64,000 bases of DNA from Desulfovibrio litoralis DSM 11393 (GCF_900143255.1 NZ_FRDI01000003.1:298641-362640), one strand, 5' to 3'. Shown: positions 41,952 to 51,320, numbered from the stretch's first letter. Numbers and translations: made by a program. Notes: a model not told the origin generated them from the sequence alone.

Positions 41952-43367
41952 ATGAAAAAAGAAATATTTATCCTCGGTTTAAATCATCATTGTGCTGACG
42001 TTTCCATTCGAGAATCTTTTGCCCTTTCTGACCCTGAGGTAAAGGCAAAATGTTTACTACCCGTAAAGCCTTGTATGAAACGCAACCCACAAGAATGTTG
42101 GGAAAAACAAAAAGAATATCAAACGCAAAGCAATAAAAAACATGCGGAAGAGCCTTGTCCTTCTTTTGACAAGTGTCAACAAACCTATACTTGTCCCGTT
42201 CAAGAATGCCTGATTTTATCTACCTGTAATAGGGTCGAACTCGCCATAGTCGGAAAAAACGAAAGTGCCGCCGACTACATGCTTGAACTTTGGGCAAAGG
42301 CAAGGAATAAAACCGCCTCTGAGTTAAAGTCTCATGTCTACATACATAAAGGCTTTGATGCGGTAAAACACTTATTTAGCGTTGCCTCAAGTTTAGACTC
42401 GCTCGTGCTTGGCGAACCTCAAATTTTAGGACAGCTAAAAGACGCTTATCGTAAAGCCGTTGATGACAAACAAACAAAAATTATTCTTAATCGTCTCTTA
42501 CATAAAGCTTTTTTTGTCGCAAAAAGAGTGAGAACAGAAACAGCCGTCGCCTCGAGTGCGGTTTCTATTAGCTATGCCGCCGTTGAGTTAGCAAAACGTA
42601 TTTTCGGCAACATGGAAAGTTATACCGCTATGTTGATCGGAGCGGGAGAAATGGCGGAATTATCCGCAACCCACCTGATTAATGCCGGAATTTCAAATTT
42701 GATTGTTGTCAACCGAACTTTGGAACGAGCCGAAGAATTAATTAAAAACTTCCCGCAAATAAACGCTAAAGCCATTGACTTTAATCAACTTATTCCGGCA
42801 CTGCAAGAAGCAGACATCATTATCAGCTCAACCGGAGCACACGAACCCATAATAAACGCCGATCAGGTTAAAGAAGTTTTAAAAAAACGCAAACAACGCC
42901 CCATGTTCTTTATTGACATCGCCGTTCCAAGAGATATTGATACAAACGTAAACGAGCTTGATAACGTTTATCTTTATGATATTGACGATTTAAAAGACGT
43001 TGTTGAAGAAAATCTTGCTCAAAGACGTAGCGAAGCCGAAAGAGCCAAAAAAATCGTCGAAGAAGAAACACATAAATTTTGCACATGGTTGCGTTCTCTT
43101 GACCTTCAACCAACTATCGTCGAGCTTTTAAATCGCTCTGATGAAATCGCTACGGAAGAATTAAATAAAACATTAAAGAAATTACCACAATTGGACGAAC
43201 AAAGCAGAGAAGCCCTTCAAATTATGTTGGCGGCTGTTGTCAAAAAAATAAATCATGAACCCATTACCTTTTTAAAACAGAAATTTGAAGAAGAAAGCGG
43301 AACGCAATATATTGATATAACGCGGCAAATGTTCAAACTTGATTCTCAGCTCAAGGCTAAAAAATAA
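41952..43367 (+). CDS. hemA: Glutamyl-tRNA reductase with a cysteine-rich insertion
   Basis: First committed enzyme of tetrapyrrole synthesis from glutamyl-tRNA. Hallmarks: FILGLNHHCADVSIRESFAL, catalytic Cys in LILSTCNRVELA, SLVLGEPQILGQLKDAYR and NADP fold MLIGAGEMAELSATHL. The dimerisation helix region starts near RRSEAERAKKIVEEE. At 471 residues it is about 40-50 longer than usual because residues 31-86 contain an insertion with seven cysteines (34, 41, 49, 69, 75, 81, 86), placing the catalytic Cys at 92 instead of near 50. The insertion may bind a metal or haem; this is inference. The 86-bp gap upstream has no clear site. The mqnP-like gene follows. Confidence 0.96.
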   Translation: MKKEIFILGLNHHCADVSIRESFALSDPEVKAKCLLPVKPCMKRNPQECWEKQKEYQTQSNKKHAEEPCPSFDKCQQTYTCPVQECLILSTCNRVELAIVGKNESAADYMLELWAKARNKTASELKSHVYIHKGFDAVKHLFSVASSLDSLVLGEPQILGQLKDAYRKAVDDKQTKIILNRLLHKAFFVAKRVRTETAVASSAVSISYAAVELAKRIFGNMESYTAMLIGAGEMAELSATHLINAGISNLIVVNRTLERAEELIKNFPQINAKAIDFNQLIPALQEADIIISSTGAHEPIINADQVKEVLKKRKQRPMFFIDIAVPRDIDTNVNELDNVYLYDIDDLKDVVEENLAQRRSEAERAKKIVEEETHKFCTWLRSLDLQPTIVELLNRSDEIATEELNKTLKKLPQLDEQSREALQIMLAAVVKKINHEPITFLKQKFEEESGTQYIDITRQMFKLDSQLKAKK

Positions 43368-43374
43368 ACTTTGT

Positions 43375-44229
43375 ATGACAAAACTAAAAACATTTTTTGC
43401 TTTATGCAGAATGATTAAAATAGAGCATTCCATTTTTGCTCTGCCTTTTGCGTGGTTTGGCTTATTTGCGGCTCAAGACACCTTTCCCTCTTTATTGACC
43501 TTTATTGTTTTCAGCTTGGCTATGGTTTGCGGGCGTTCATTCGCAATGGGTATAAATCGCATTCTTGATGTCAAGATTGACACAGAAAACCCAAGAACCT
43601 TGATGCGTCCTTTGGTCACCGGCGAAATAACAAAAAAACAAGCTCTTATCTTTAGCCTCAGCATGGGAGTTGGGCTTTTGATTTTTTCGGCTTTATTGAA
43701 TATTAAGTGTGTTATCTTGGCAATAATTATTTTATGCCTGTCGGTATTATATAGCTATGCCAAACGCTTTACCTTTTTATGCCACTTTATACTTGGTTTA
43801 ATTTTAGGGCTTTCGCCTGTCGCCGGGTGGCTTGCAACAGGAACGGAACTTACTCTTACCCCTATTTTAATCGGTCTTGGAGTAATGTTTTGGGTTGCGG
43901 GCTTTGATATTATTTATGCCTGCCAAGATTTTGAATTTGATTTAAAACAAGGTCTAAATTCTTTTCCGGTAAAATACGGACTCAACACAGCTTTAACTTT
44001 TGCCGGTTTTTTTCATATAAATACGATAATCTTTTTCCTTTTATCCGGCTTGGCGTTAAACCTTAATTTTTACTGGTATCTTATCATGGCTACTGTGAGT
44101 GGTCTTCTGATTTGGCAACACAAATTAGTCAGCCACACAAATCTATCAAAAGTAAATATAGCTTTTTTTTACATTAATGCTATTATTTCACCATTAATCT
44201 TATTAGGCTTTATTCTTTGTTCTCCCTAA
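43375..44229 (+). CDS. mqnP: UbiA-family prenyltransferase, MqnP-like
   Basis: Membrane prenyltransferase of 284 residues with about eight spans. First Asp-rich motif in FAMGINRILDVKIDTENPRT, second in YACQDFEFDLKQG. UbiA-type proteins in genomes using the futalosine route attach the polyprenyl tail to menaquinone precursors, and an amidohydrolase resembling aminofutalosine deaminase lies at 60.6 kb. 4-hydroxybenzoate octaprenyltransferase (UbiA) is the alternative. Start chosen at ATG 43375 (7 bp after hemA); the in-frame ATG at 43339 overlaps hemA. Confidence 0.8.
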   Translation: MTKLKTFFALCRMIKIEHSIFALPFAWFGLFAAQDTFPSLLTFIVFSLAMVCGRSFAMGINRILDVKIDTENPRTLMRPLVTGEITKKQALIFSLSMGVGLLIFSALLNIKCVILAIIILCLSVLYSYAKRFTFLCHFILGLILGLSPVAGWLATGTELTLTPILIGLGVMFWVAGFDIIYACQDFEFDLKQGLNSFPVKYGLNTALTFAGFFHINTIIFFLLSGLALNLNFYWYLIMATVSGLLIWQHKLVSHTNLSKVNIAFFYINAIISPLILLGFILCSP

Positions 44230-44276
44230 ACATCGTGTAATTACTGATTTTTTTAACTCAAACATATAATAAACTC

Positions 44277-45695
44277 ATGGAAAGAAAAAAACATAAACGT
44301 ATTATCGCTCAAACCCTTGCCGCCTTATCAAGGGGGCTGGGCGTATTTTTTGGCTCTAACCGTATCGCTTTAATCATTAAACTAAAAAATAACAGTACGC
44401 CTGAAATCTATGATCCTAGCGGTTTATTAGACGAAAACACAGAGCAAATACAGCGTTTTTTAAAATCTCCAACCCTTAAAAAAGAGTTAAAGCAAGCTAA
44501 CTGGATAACAAACCTCGATTATAACCTCCTTCCAAATTTAAAAATTGCAAATACTATCAGTTTTGGCTGTAATATGAAACATATCGCCATGCAATATTGG
44601 ATAGTCGAGCGACAATCTGACTTGTGTTCAAAAGAACCTATTTTGCGTTGGCTTGAGTTTGCCGCAAGCCAGCTACATCTTGATATTATGGACAAAAAAA
44701 ATCTGCGTGAAAATATCTCAAATTTGGCAATAGAAAGTTACGCCATGCACGCAGTAAGAGACCATTTAAGCGACTTAAGAACCCAAGCACTCGGAATGGA
44801 CGTTGCTTTATCTTTTTATAATATTTTAGATACAATAATAAATATCGCAAGCACCAGAGAAGAAGGGGCTTGGGCAAGAGGCGGAATAGCCTTTGTAGAC
44901 CCAAGCGTTATTGATCATGTAAATTTTATGGCGTCATTTCCAAGCCATGAACAACCAACTCTCGAAGATATAAAACATTGTCGCAAGCTCATACAAGCGG
45001 TTGAAGGTTCTACACGTTTACTAATTTCCGACGGAACAACAATAGTCGGAATAAGCCAAAGCCAGTTACCCAAAGGAACAGTGGTCGCTGATTTTAAAGG
45101 GCGTTTTGGATTTTTGCGTTTTGATAATAAAACCATTTGTGCTTTTACTGAAAGTGGTTTTGTGGGAACAAATCGTCGACCAAACTTAGATACGCTTGAA
45201 CGCTTATTACACACCTTTCAACTTTCGGAAGAAGAAGCCAACGCCCTGCTTAACTGTAGCTTTAATATTGTCGAATATGCTCAAGGGAGAAAACACGGCT
45301 GTTCTATTGTTCTAGACTTAGGCGAACCACCAACTTATATTTCGGGTTTATCACTCACCAGCCCGCTAGACTTAAAAATTCCCGAAAACATCTCTTTAAG
45401 TGCCTCTTTTGCTAAAATTGACGGTGCGTTACATATCAATAAAGAGGCTCAACTTTTAAGCTTTGCCAGTTTATTAGACGGTCCAAGCATGGCACAAGAA
45501 TGCAGAGGCCGCGGAGCTCGTTATAACAGTGCTTTACGCTTTAGCGCCAGACACCCTGATGTTGTCGTAATTGTTGTCTCGTCTGATCGCCCGATTTCAA
45601 TCATATATAAAGGAAGTGAATACAATAGGTTGATAGGCAAAGAAATAACCTTTTGCCCCAAAAACCAACCAGATTCAACCCAGTTTAGTGAATAA
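44277..45695 (+). CDS. Diadenylate-cyclase-like protein with a variant active-site motif
   Basis: The C-terminal ~100 residues are a DAC/DisA_N domain: the conserved KIDGA (380-384) lies near the expected first catalytic motif and the strand VVVIVVSSDRPISIIYKG follows. The second motif, usually RHR, reads GARYNSALRFS (R415-Y416-N417). This RYN form is, as I recall, seen in other deltaproteobacterial homologues, but activity would need testing. The N-terminal 370 residues are not recognised; they contain no membrane span. Would make or bind cyclic di-AMP if active. 472 residues. Single gene between mqnP and a chemoreceptor. Confidence 0.7.
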   Translation: MERKKHKRIIAQTLAALSRGLGVFFGSNRIALIIKLKNNSTPEIYDPSGLLDENTEQIQRFLKSPTLKKELKQANWITNLDYNLLPNLKIANTISFGCNMKHIAMQYWIVERQSDLCSKEPILRWLEFAASQLHLDIMDKKNLRENISNLAIESYAMHAVRDHLSDLRTQALGMDVALSFYNILDTIINIASTREEGAWARGGIAFVDPSVIDHVNFMASFPSHEQPTLEDIKHCRKLIQAVEGSTRLLISDGTTIVGISQSQLPKGTVVADFKGRFGFLRFDNKTICAFTESGFVGTNRRPNLDTLERLLHTFQLSEEEANALLNCSFNIVEYAQGRKHGCSIVLDLGEPPTYISGLSLTSPLDLKIPENISLSASFAKIDGALHINKEAQLLSFASLLDGPSMAQECRGRGARYNSALRFSARHPDVVVIVVSSDRPISIIYKGSEYNRLIGKEITFCPKNQPDSTQFSE

Positions 45696-45785
45696 ACAAT
45701 AATTATTCCCATTTACAAAAACAAAAAAAAGTATATTTTAATCTAAACCATCATATAAAAAATTACACACACCGGAGTTAAAAAT

Positions 45786-47537
45786 ATGGCAACAAGTTTT
45801 GGCATTAATAAAAAAATAGGCCTTATCTTCTTTGCATTATTACTAGTTATAATGTTTATGGCAGGTCTTTTTATTGTAAACAGTAAAAACTTATCTCAAA
45901 GCATAGAACGCAATAATACCGCACAAGAAATTATTAAAAACGTTCTCGGAAGAGAAATAGACCACCTGCGTTGGGTGAATTCCGTACAAGAATATGTATT
46001 CAACAATGACAAAAAAACCCTCTCTGTGCAACAAGACCCTCATAAATGTGCCTTTGGAGTTTGGTATTACGGAGAAGGCAGAAAAGAAGCCGAAAAACTT
46101 TTCCCTGAACTTATTCCTTTATTAAAAAACATAGAAGCCTACCATTCTGCCATGCACCAGAGTGTTCCTACTATCATCAAATTTCATGAAGCAGGGGACA
46201 CCGTGCAATCGGTAAAAACCTTTGAAGACATTACTCTAAAAAACTTATCAGGGCTGCGCGAAATTTTTACGAAAATTAGAAATATCCTGCAAACAGAATC
46301 AAATAAAACACTAGAAACACTAGCAAAAACTACAAAAAACTCTCTAAATATAACTTATATCGGCGTTGCTTTTGCTATTGTTTTAGCTGGTATTTTCTGG
46401 CTTATCATGTCAAAAATTATTACAAAACCAATTATTCAACTCTCTACCTTTGTTAACAACTTCTCAGCCGGCAAAGATACCTTACCTCTTGAATTAAACA
46501 GAGGCGACGAAATCGGTATTCTTTCAACCGGTCTCAACAATATGGTAGATAATATCACCACTATGTTGAAAAGTGCAGAAGAAAAAAATAAAGAAGTCCA
46601 AATGCACCTTGAACATGCAAAAACTGCTACTGAAAAAGCCAATCAGGCACTTTTAGAAGCAGAAAAAGCTAAAAAAGAAGGAATGCAACAAGCAGCGGAT
46701 AGTCTCGAAAATATCGTTGAACAAGCCAACAATACTGCACATATTTTAGCAGAAAAAGTTATTCAAGCCCATAAAGGCTCAGAGTTACAGTGTATCAAAC
46801 TTGCCGAGTCTTCAAGTGCCATGCATGAAATGACCAGTACGGTAATCGAGGTTTCACGAAACGCCTCTTTAGCCTCAAATAGTGCCTCAGAAACCAGACA
46901 AAATGCCGATAAAGGCTCAAGTATTGTAGACGCTACAATAAAAGCTATCTACGAGGTCAGTCAAAAGGCACAAGTTATGTCTCAAGAAATGAATGTCCTA
47001 GGCGAACAAGCCCAAGGAATAGGTCAAATCATGACTGTTATTACAGATATTGCCGATCAAACAAACTTACTGGCTCTTAATGCGGCGATAGAAGCAGCCA
47101 GAGCCGGAGAAGCCGGAAGAGGCTTTGCCGTTGTTGCCGATGAAGTTAGAAAACTCGCCGAAAAAACTATGGCAGCCACAAAACAAGTTGGCGACGTTAT
47201 CAGAGAAATTCAAAAAAGCACAACCAACAACATACAAACTATGTCAGAAGCCGGCGTGGTTGTAATGAAAAGTTCAGATCTGGCAAAAGAAGCCGGACAA
47301 GCCCTTGTTGATATTGTAAAAATAGCCGAAGCGACCTCAGATAAAGTATTATCTATCGCCACGGCAAGCGAAGAACAATCGCAAGCAAGTGAAGAAATAA
47401 ACCAAGGCATGTCGGCAATTCACAGATTTGCTAACGAAAACACAGAGTTAATGGTTGATGCAACCAAATTAGTAGAAGAGTTATCACAACTTAACGAATC
47501 TATTTCTTCGCTCGTTACTGAATTTAAAAAGTCATAA
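45786..47537 (+). CDS. Methyl-accepting chemotaxis protein with a periplasmic CZB zinc-binding domain
   Basis: Inner-membrane chemoreceptor, 583 residues. Span 1 is at about 11-31 and span 2 at about 189-208. The periplasmic part contains a CZB domain: H60 (in EIDHLRW), C88 (in [11 protein letters not shown]) and H120/H124 (in AYHSAMHQS) match the His-Cys-His-His zinc ligands. A HAMP domain follows (about 210-265). The signalling tip [20 protein letters not shown] and EVRKLAEKT are intact. CZB domains are more often cytoplasmic; here the order implies an extracytoplasmic sensor. Possible ligands are zinc or HOCl-type oxidants, by analogy only. Confidence 0.92.
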   Translation: MATSFGINKKIGLIFFALLLVIMFMAGLFIVNSKNLSQSIERNNTAQEIIKNVLGREIDHLRWVNSVQEYVFNNDKKTLSVQQDPHKCAFGVWYYGEGRKEAEKLFPELIPLLKNIEAYHSAMHQSVPTIIKFHEAGDTVQSVKTFEDITLKNLSGLREIFTKIRNILQTESNKTLETLAKTTKNSLNITYIGVAFAIVLAGIFWLIMSKIITKPIIQLSTFVNNFSAGKDTLPLELNRGDEIGILSTGLNNMVDNITTMLKSAEEKNKEVQMHLEHAKTATEKANQALLEAEKAKKEGMQQAADSLENIVEQANNTAHILAEKVIQAHKGSELQCIKLAESSSAMHEMTSTVIEVSRNASLASNSASETRQNADKGSSIVDATIKAIYEVSQKAQVMSQEMNVLGEQAQGIGQIMTVITDIADQTNLLALNAAIEAARAGEAGRGFAVVADEVRKLAEKTMAATKQVGDVIREIQKSTTNNIQTMSEAGVVVMKSSDLAKEAGQALVDIVKIAEATSDKVLSIATASEEQSQASEEINQGMSAIHRFANENTELMVDATKLVEELSQLNESISSLVTEFKKS

Positions 47538-47549
47538 GACATATTTAAA

Positions 47550-48239
47550 ATGAAACAACTACGCAATATTGTTGAAATTAATGAAGAACTCTGTAACGGT
47601 TGCGGGCTTTGTGTACTTGGTTGTATGGAAGGGGCAATAGAAATTATCGACGGCAAGGCAAAACTTGTTAAAGAAATCTATTGCGACGGGCTTGGTGCCT
47701 GTTTAAGTCATTGTCCAACGGGTGCATTAAAAGTAATTCAGCGAAAAGCCGAAGCTTTTGACGAAAAAGCAACCATTGAATATTTAAAGACAAAGAAAAC
47801 ACAAAGTTGCCTCAGCACGGCACAAAACAAGCCTCTTGATAAAACAGGGGAAAAACTTAACGGCAGTCTCAATAACTGGCCTTTTAAGATACACCTTGTT
47901 TCCCCTGACGCCGAGTTTTTGAAAAATGCCGATATACTAATCTGTGCAGATTGTGCGGTAGCTTTGGCAAAAAACTTTCATGCGGAATATCTTCAACACA
48001 AAGTTCTGCTGTTAGCTTGTCCAAAGCTTGAAAACTTTGATAATTACCAGCCAAAACTTGAGGCGATCTTTAAAAATGCCAATATGCGTTCGTGTACTGT
48101 TTTACGAGTAGAAGTCCCTTGTTGCAGAGGGTTGGCTGCTGCGGTAGAAAATGCCATAAAAACTAGCGGTTCAAAAATAAAAGCCAAGCATATTATTTTA
48201 ACCAGAGAAGGAAAAGAGGCACTTAGCCCCTTTTTATAA
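47550..48239 (+). CDS. 4Fe-4S dicluster ferredoxin-domain protein
   Basis: 229 residues. The N-terminal 60 carry two ferredoxin cluster motifs, CNGCGLCVLGC (about 13-23) and CDGLGACLSHCP, followed by an uncharacterised C-terminal domain with ICADCAVALAKNFH, LLACPKLENF and VPCCRGLAAAVENAI. The two extra Cys motifs in the C-terminal part suggest a further cofactor or a sulfide-related role. Probably a soluble electron carrier. It begins 12 bp after the chemoreceptor stop and may be co-transcribed with it. Ends at a strong terminator. Confidence 0.85.
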   Translation: MKQLRNIVEINEELCNGCGLCVLGCMEGAIEIIDGKAKLVKEIYCDGLGACLSHCPTGALKVIQRKAEAFDEKATIEYLKTKKTQSCLSTAQNKPLDKTGEKLNGSLNNWPFKIHLVSPDAEFLKNADILICADCAVALAKNFHAEYLQHKVLLLACPKLENFDNYQPKLEAIFKNANMRSCTVLRVEVPCCRGLAAAVENAIKTSGSKIKAKHIILTREGKEALSPFL

Positions 48240-48258
48240 CCACATGAAATAAATATAA

Positions 48259-48307
48259 AAAAAGTCCGTTATAAAACCAAGCGTTTTTATAGCGGACTTT
48301 TTATTTT
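48259..48307 (+). terminator. Rho-independent terminator after the ferredoxin gene
   Basis: Stem AAAGTCCGTTATAAAA / TTTTTATAGCGGACTTT with a short loop and a following T-run. Confidence 0.92.
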
Positions 48308-48334
48308 ATCAGACTAACTTTTATCAAATTAACA

Positions 48335-48404
48335 CCATTGCAAAACTCTGTTTTGGAGTGTCTTTCTGACGAAAGCCACTTTGAGCCTATTGTGCAATAG
48401 TCTC
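48335..48404 (-). repeat. MITE-like dispersed repeat, shortest copy h (70 bp)
   Basis: Consists only of the two ends joined: CCATTGCAAAACTCTGTTTTG and GGAGTGTCTTTCTGACG through GAGCCTATTGTGCAATAG. Flanked directly by AATTAACA at 48327-48334 and 48405-48412, an 8-bp target duplication. The right-hand duplication contains the stop codon of the 48407-49003 gene. Confidence 0.85.
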
Positions 48405-48406
48405 AA

Positions 48407-49003
48407 TTAACACGGAGCGATACTCATTTTTATTGCTTGTATGGTCGTTCGCATTTTCAGGGAATAATCACCAACATTACGAATAATAATATTGATCAAA
48501 TACAATTCATCAGCTTGCAAAAGCATATGAAGGTAATATTGAGTTTCCTCATCAACCTTAAAGCTTTGCATTACAAAAGTATCTTCGGCATGAAAGTCAT
48601 CATAAGGTTCATAACCGCCTTCATCAACAAAACGTTGGAATAATCCACGTTGGTCTTGAATATAATCGCTAGAAGAAAAAGAAGCCGCCTGTTCCGGACT
48701 AATAGAAAAGACTGAAACAGAAACTAAAACAGAACCATCAGCATTTTTGGCTCTAAACCTATCGCTTTCAAAAGGTACCCATTCAACAGGCAAGGCAATA
48801 CAAAGATTACCGGCAAGCGGGTGTACCTCCATAACCATTTTAAAATCGCTAGATTCATCCATTGTTGGCGGAGTTAAGAGTTTATTATTATCGGCTCGAA
48901 CAGTATTCTGATCAGTGTTTTGTACAGAGGCTTGCTTGTTGTCATTTGTTTGATCTAAGTTTTTTGTTTCTTTTTTCTTAAATAAATTGCTAAAAAATCC
49001 CAT
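48407..49003 (-). CDS. Unknown protein, probably cytoplasmic
   Basis: Not recognised. 198 residues from ATG 49003, chosen because GGAG lies at good distance; an in-frame ATG at 49075 would read through a 15-bp tandem repeat giving a low-complexity Leu/Cys leader. The N-terminal 50 residues are charged and disordered (FKKKETKNLDQTND), the rest an alpha/beta domain with CIALPVEWVPFESDRF and VLVSVSVFSISPEQ, predicted to be soluble. It could be a stress or envelope-linked protein; there is no motif to say. The stop lies inside the target duplication of repeat copy h. Confidence 0.7.
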   Translation of the reverse strand: MGFFSNLFKKKETKNLDQTNDNKQASVQNTDQNTVRADNNKLLTPPTMDESSDFKMVMEVHPLAGNLCIALPVEWVPFESDRFRAKNADGSVLVSVSVFSISPEQAASFSSSDYIQDQRGLFQRFVDEGGYEPYDDFHAEDTFVMQSFKVDEETQYYLHMLLQADELYLINIIIRNVGDYSLKMRTTIQAIKMSIAPC

Positions 49004-49040
49004 AACATCTCCACATCTTGTATTTCTTATAAAAAAATAC

Positions 49041-49085
49041 AACAAAAGACAACGCAACAAAAGACAACGCAACAAAAGGCAACAC
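49041..49085. repeat. 15-bp tandem repeat, three units
   Basis: AACAAAAGACAACGC repeated twice exactly (49041-49070) with a third imperfect unit to 49085, beginning 38 bp upstream of the 49003 start codon. A multiple of three, so it keeps the upstream reading frame open. Copy-number change could alter leader length. Confidence 0.85.
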
Positions 49086-49147
49086 CAGCAGAATGACTAT
49101 TGGATAAAGCCAAAAATCTTATAACAAGCTTTTATTTTATAATAAAA

Positions 49148-49438
49148 TTAGCCGTTTAGCTCTTCTCTAAACTTACGAGAAAGTCTAAATACAACAACTT
49201 TACGCGGAGGTAAAGTAATAGACTCATCAGTTTGAGGGTTTCTGCCTCTGCGAGCAGTCTTTCCGTAAGCTTCAAACTTTCCGAAACCGCTAATTAACAA
49301 GGCATGATCTTTTTTTATAGAATTTTTCATAATGTTGAGTAAATCTTCAACAATATCTTTTACTTCAGCACGGTTACGATTAACATTTTCGTAAATTCCG
49401 TCTACTAAATCAGCCTTTGTTAAAGTCGTTGCATTCAT
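49148..49438 (-). CDS. IHF/HU-family DNA-bending protein
   Basis: 96-residue nucleoid protein. It opens with TLTKADLVDGIYENVNRNRAEV, has the GFGKFEAYGKTARRGRNPQT beta-arm (core GRNPQT with the DNA-intercalating proline), and ends VVVFRLSRKFREELNG. Sequence is nearer IHF-alpha than HU. Compacts DNA and shapes promoters, including sigma-54 promoters such as the one at 52.07 kb, if it is IHF. GGGAGA site upstream. Confidence 0.93.
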   Translation of the reverse strand: MNATTLTKADLVDGIYENVNRNRAEVKDIVEDLLNIMKNSIKKDHALLISGFGKFEAYGKTARRGRNPQTDESITLPPRKVVVFRLSRKFREELNG

Positions 49439-49454
49439 AGTAACTTCTCCCTTA

Positions 49455-49886
49455 TTATTTTATTAAACTTGAAAGTTTATTTGCAATTTCAAGCATTTGA
49501 TTTGTATCTTTATATTGATTGCCCGCCCAACAATAAAGCCCATCAGAATCATTGCGAGGAATAATATGCCAATGAGCGTGCATTACTACTTGCCCGGCAG
49601 AAGGAAAGTTATTTTGCACTAAGTTAAAGCCTGTTCCTAAACCGCTCTCAATAATGCTTTTGCCGATTTTCTGAGAAATCTTAATTAATTCAGAATAATA
49701 TTGTTCGGGCAAGTCTAAAAGATTTTCATAATGTCCTTTGGGAATAATTAAAGTATGCCCGGGTTTAATCGGACTTACGTCTAAAAATGCCAAAATAGTT
49801 TCATTTTCAAAAACCTTTGAAGAAGGAATAATCCCTGATATGATCTTGCAAAAAATACAATCTTGGTTTAATGGCTGTTTTTGCAT
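49455..49886 (-). CDS. HIT-family nucleotide hydrolase
   Basis: Histidine-triad protein of 143 residues, likely a nucleoside phosphoramidase or dinucleotide hydrolase. The zinc-like N-terminal CIFCKIISGIIPSSKV (CxxC) and the triad HAHWHIIPR (about residues 103-111) are complete; GHTLIIPKGHYENLLDL is the conserved middle. Close to IHF downstream (16 bp), so the two may form one transcript. AAAGGGA site. Confidence 0.94.
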   Translation of the reverse strand: MQKQPLNQDCIFCKIISGIIPSSKVFENETILAFLDVSPIKPGHTLIIPKGHYENLLDLPEQYYSELIKISQKIGKSIIESGLGTGFNLVQNNFPSAGQVVMHAHWHIIPRNDSDGLYCWAGNQYKDTNQMLEIANKLSSLIK

Positions 49887-50092
49887 TTTATCCCTTTAGA
49901 TTCTACAATATTCATTATAATATAAGGTATTATTATATTTTTTTATCAATACTGGCAAGCATTATTCTCCTATTTACGAAAATAAATTCTTACTGTAAGC
50001 TATACTCTCAACTAACTTTTTAATAACACAAACTAAATATTTACCATATATTAAAACAATTAAAAGTTTTATCACACACAAAAGGCTTATCT

Positions 50093-51148
50093 ATGTTTTT
50101 CAACGCTCCGGACAATAAAAAAAAAGAAACTATTTTGCCGTTTTTTTTACCTTATGCCGGTTGCAAACAAAGATGCATTTTTTGTGCTCAAGAAAAACAA
50201 ACAGGTATAAAAACGCTTAAACCTTTTAATTTAAAAGACGAAACTCAACGTTTAGATATTTTTTTATCAGCATATCAAAAAAAAACTCAGACTCTTAAAA
50301 ATAAAAACGTAGAACTCGCTTTTTATGGCGGAACTTTTACCGCCCTGCCAAACGAAGCTCAACTCGCCCTTTTAAAAACGACACAAAAATATCATAACAA
50401 TGTTGAAAACGGTTTCTTAAGTAATATTCGCTGTTCCACAAGACCAGACAGTATCGAAAAAGATTGGCTTATTACCTTAAAAAGTTTTGGGTTAAGCATG
50501 ATCGAACTTGGCATTCAAAGTTTTTCTGACGAAGTTCTCAATGCGGTTCGCAGGGGCTATTCTGCAAAACAGGCAATAAGTGCCTGTGAAATAGTAAAAA
50601 ACTCCGGCTTAAACTTGGGTATTCAGCTTTTACCAAACTTACCCAGACAAACCCCAACCATGTTTTTAAACGACCTTGATTGGGTCAAAAGGCTCAAACC
50701 AAAATCATTACGCCTTTATCCCTGTCAGGTAATCAAAGGTGCCGAGCTTGAGACGGTTTGGCAGAAAAAAGAATTTAAAATTTGGAACCTTCCCTTAATC
50801 ACAATCTTATTCAGTCAAGCTCAATTAATGGCGTGGGAAAATAAAATAACAATTATCCGCATGGGCTTGTCTCCTGAACCCGAGCTTGAAAAAGCAACAA
50901 TAGCAGGATTAAACCACCCCGCTCTTGGGCAAATTATCAGAAGCCAAGCTTTATTAGCTTTTATAAGTCAAAAAATTATCTATTATAAAGCCTTACATAA
51001 AAGCAAAATTAATAAAATTTTTATCCCCAAACGTTATCAAGGCGAACTTTTTGGACACGCCAATAAACTCGAAGCAATCTATCAAACACTCGGTATCACA
51101 CGTTGCAAGATAAAATTTTGGCAAAACAATTTTTTTATGCTCAACTAA
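50093..51148 (+). CDS. Elp3-like radical SAM protein
   Basis: 351 residues. The radical SAM cluster motif is CKQRCIFC (C24, C28, C31) within LPYAGCKQRCIFCAQE. It is followed by LAFYGGTFTALPN, GIQSFSDEVLNAVRRGYSA and LRLYPCQVIKGAELE, which resemble the radical SAM domain of Elp3 and related bacterial enzymes. The acetyltransferase half of Elp3 is absent. Probably an RNA- or protein-modifying enzyme; its substrate is unknown. A weak AAAAGG site precedes the ATG. Confidence 0.87.
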   Translation: MFFNAPDNKKKETILPFFLPYAGCKQRCIFCAQEKQTGIKTLKPFNLKDETQRLDIFLSAYQKKTQTLKNKNVELAFYGGTFTALPNEAQLALLKTTQKYHNNVENGFLSNIRCSTRPDSIEKDWLITLKSFGLSMIELGIQSFSDEVLNAVRRGYSAKQAISACEIVKNSGLNLGIQLLPNLPRQTPTMFLNDLDWVKRLKPKSLRLYPCQVIKGAELETVWQKKEFKIWNLPLITILFSQAQLMAWENKITIIRMGLSPEPELEKATIAGLNHPALGQIIRSQALLAFISQKIIYYKALHKSKINKIFIPKRYQGELFGHANKLEAIYQTLGITRCKIKFWQNNFFMLN

Positions 51149-51195
51149 AAAAGACTCCCCGATATTTGGCGCCAGCTCAAAATATACGGAGAGTC
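51147..51195 (-). terminator. Rho-independent terminator downstream of the TPR gene
   Basis: Imperfect stem GACTCCCCGATATTT / AAATATACGGAGAGTC, on the minus strand followed by TTTTTT. About 125 bp past the TPR stop; no gene could be supported in the space between. Confidence 0.7.
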
Positions 51196-51320
51196 AATTG
51201 GGGAGGGGAATTTTTACGGCTTTTTTGCCATATTCCTCTTATGGGTTATTCGTATGCGTTTAACCGTCTAAGCTTTTTCTTAGGCTGGCAGGTTAAAACA
51301 AAATTTAAAAATATAAATAA

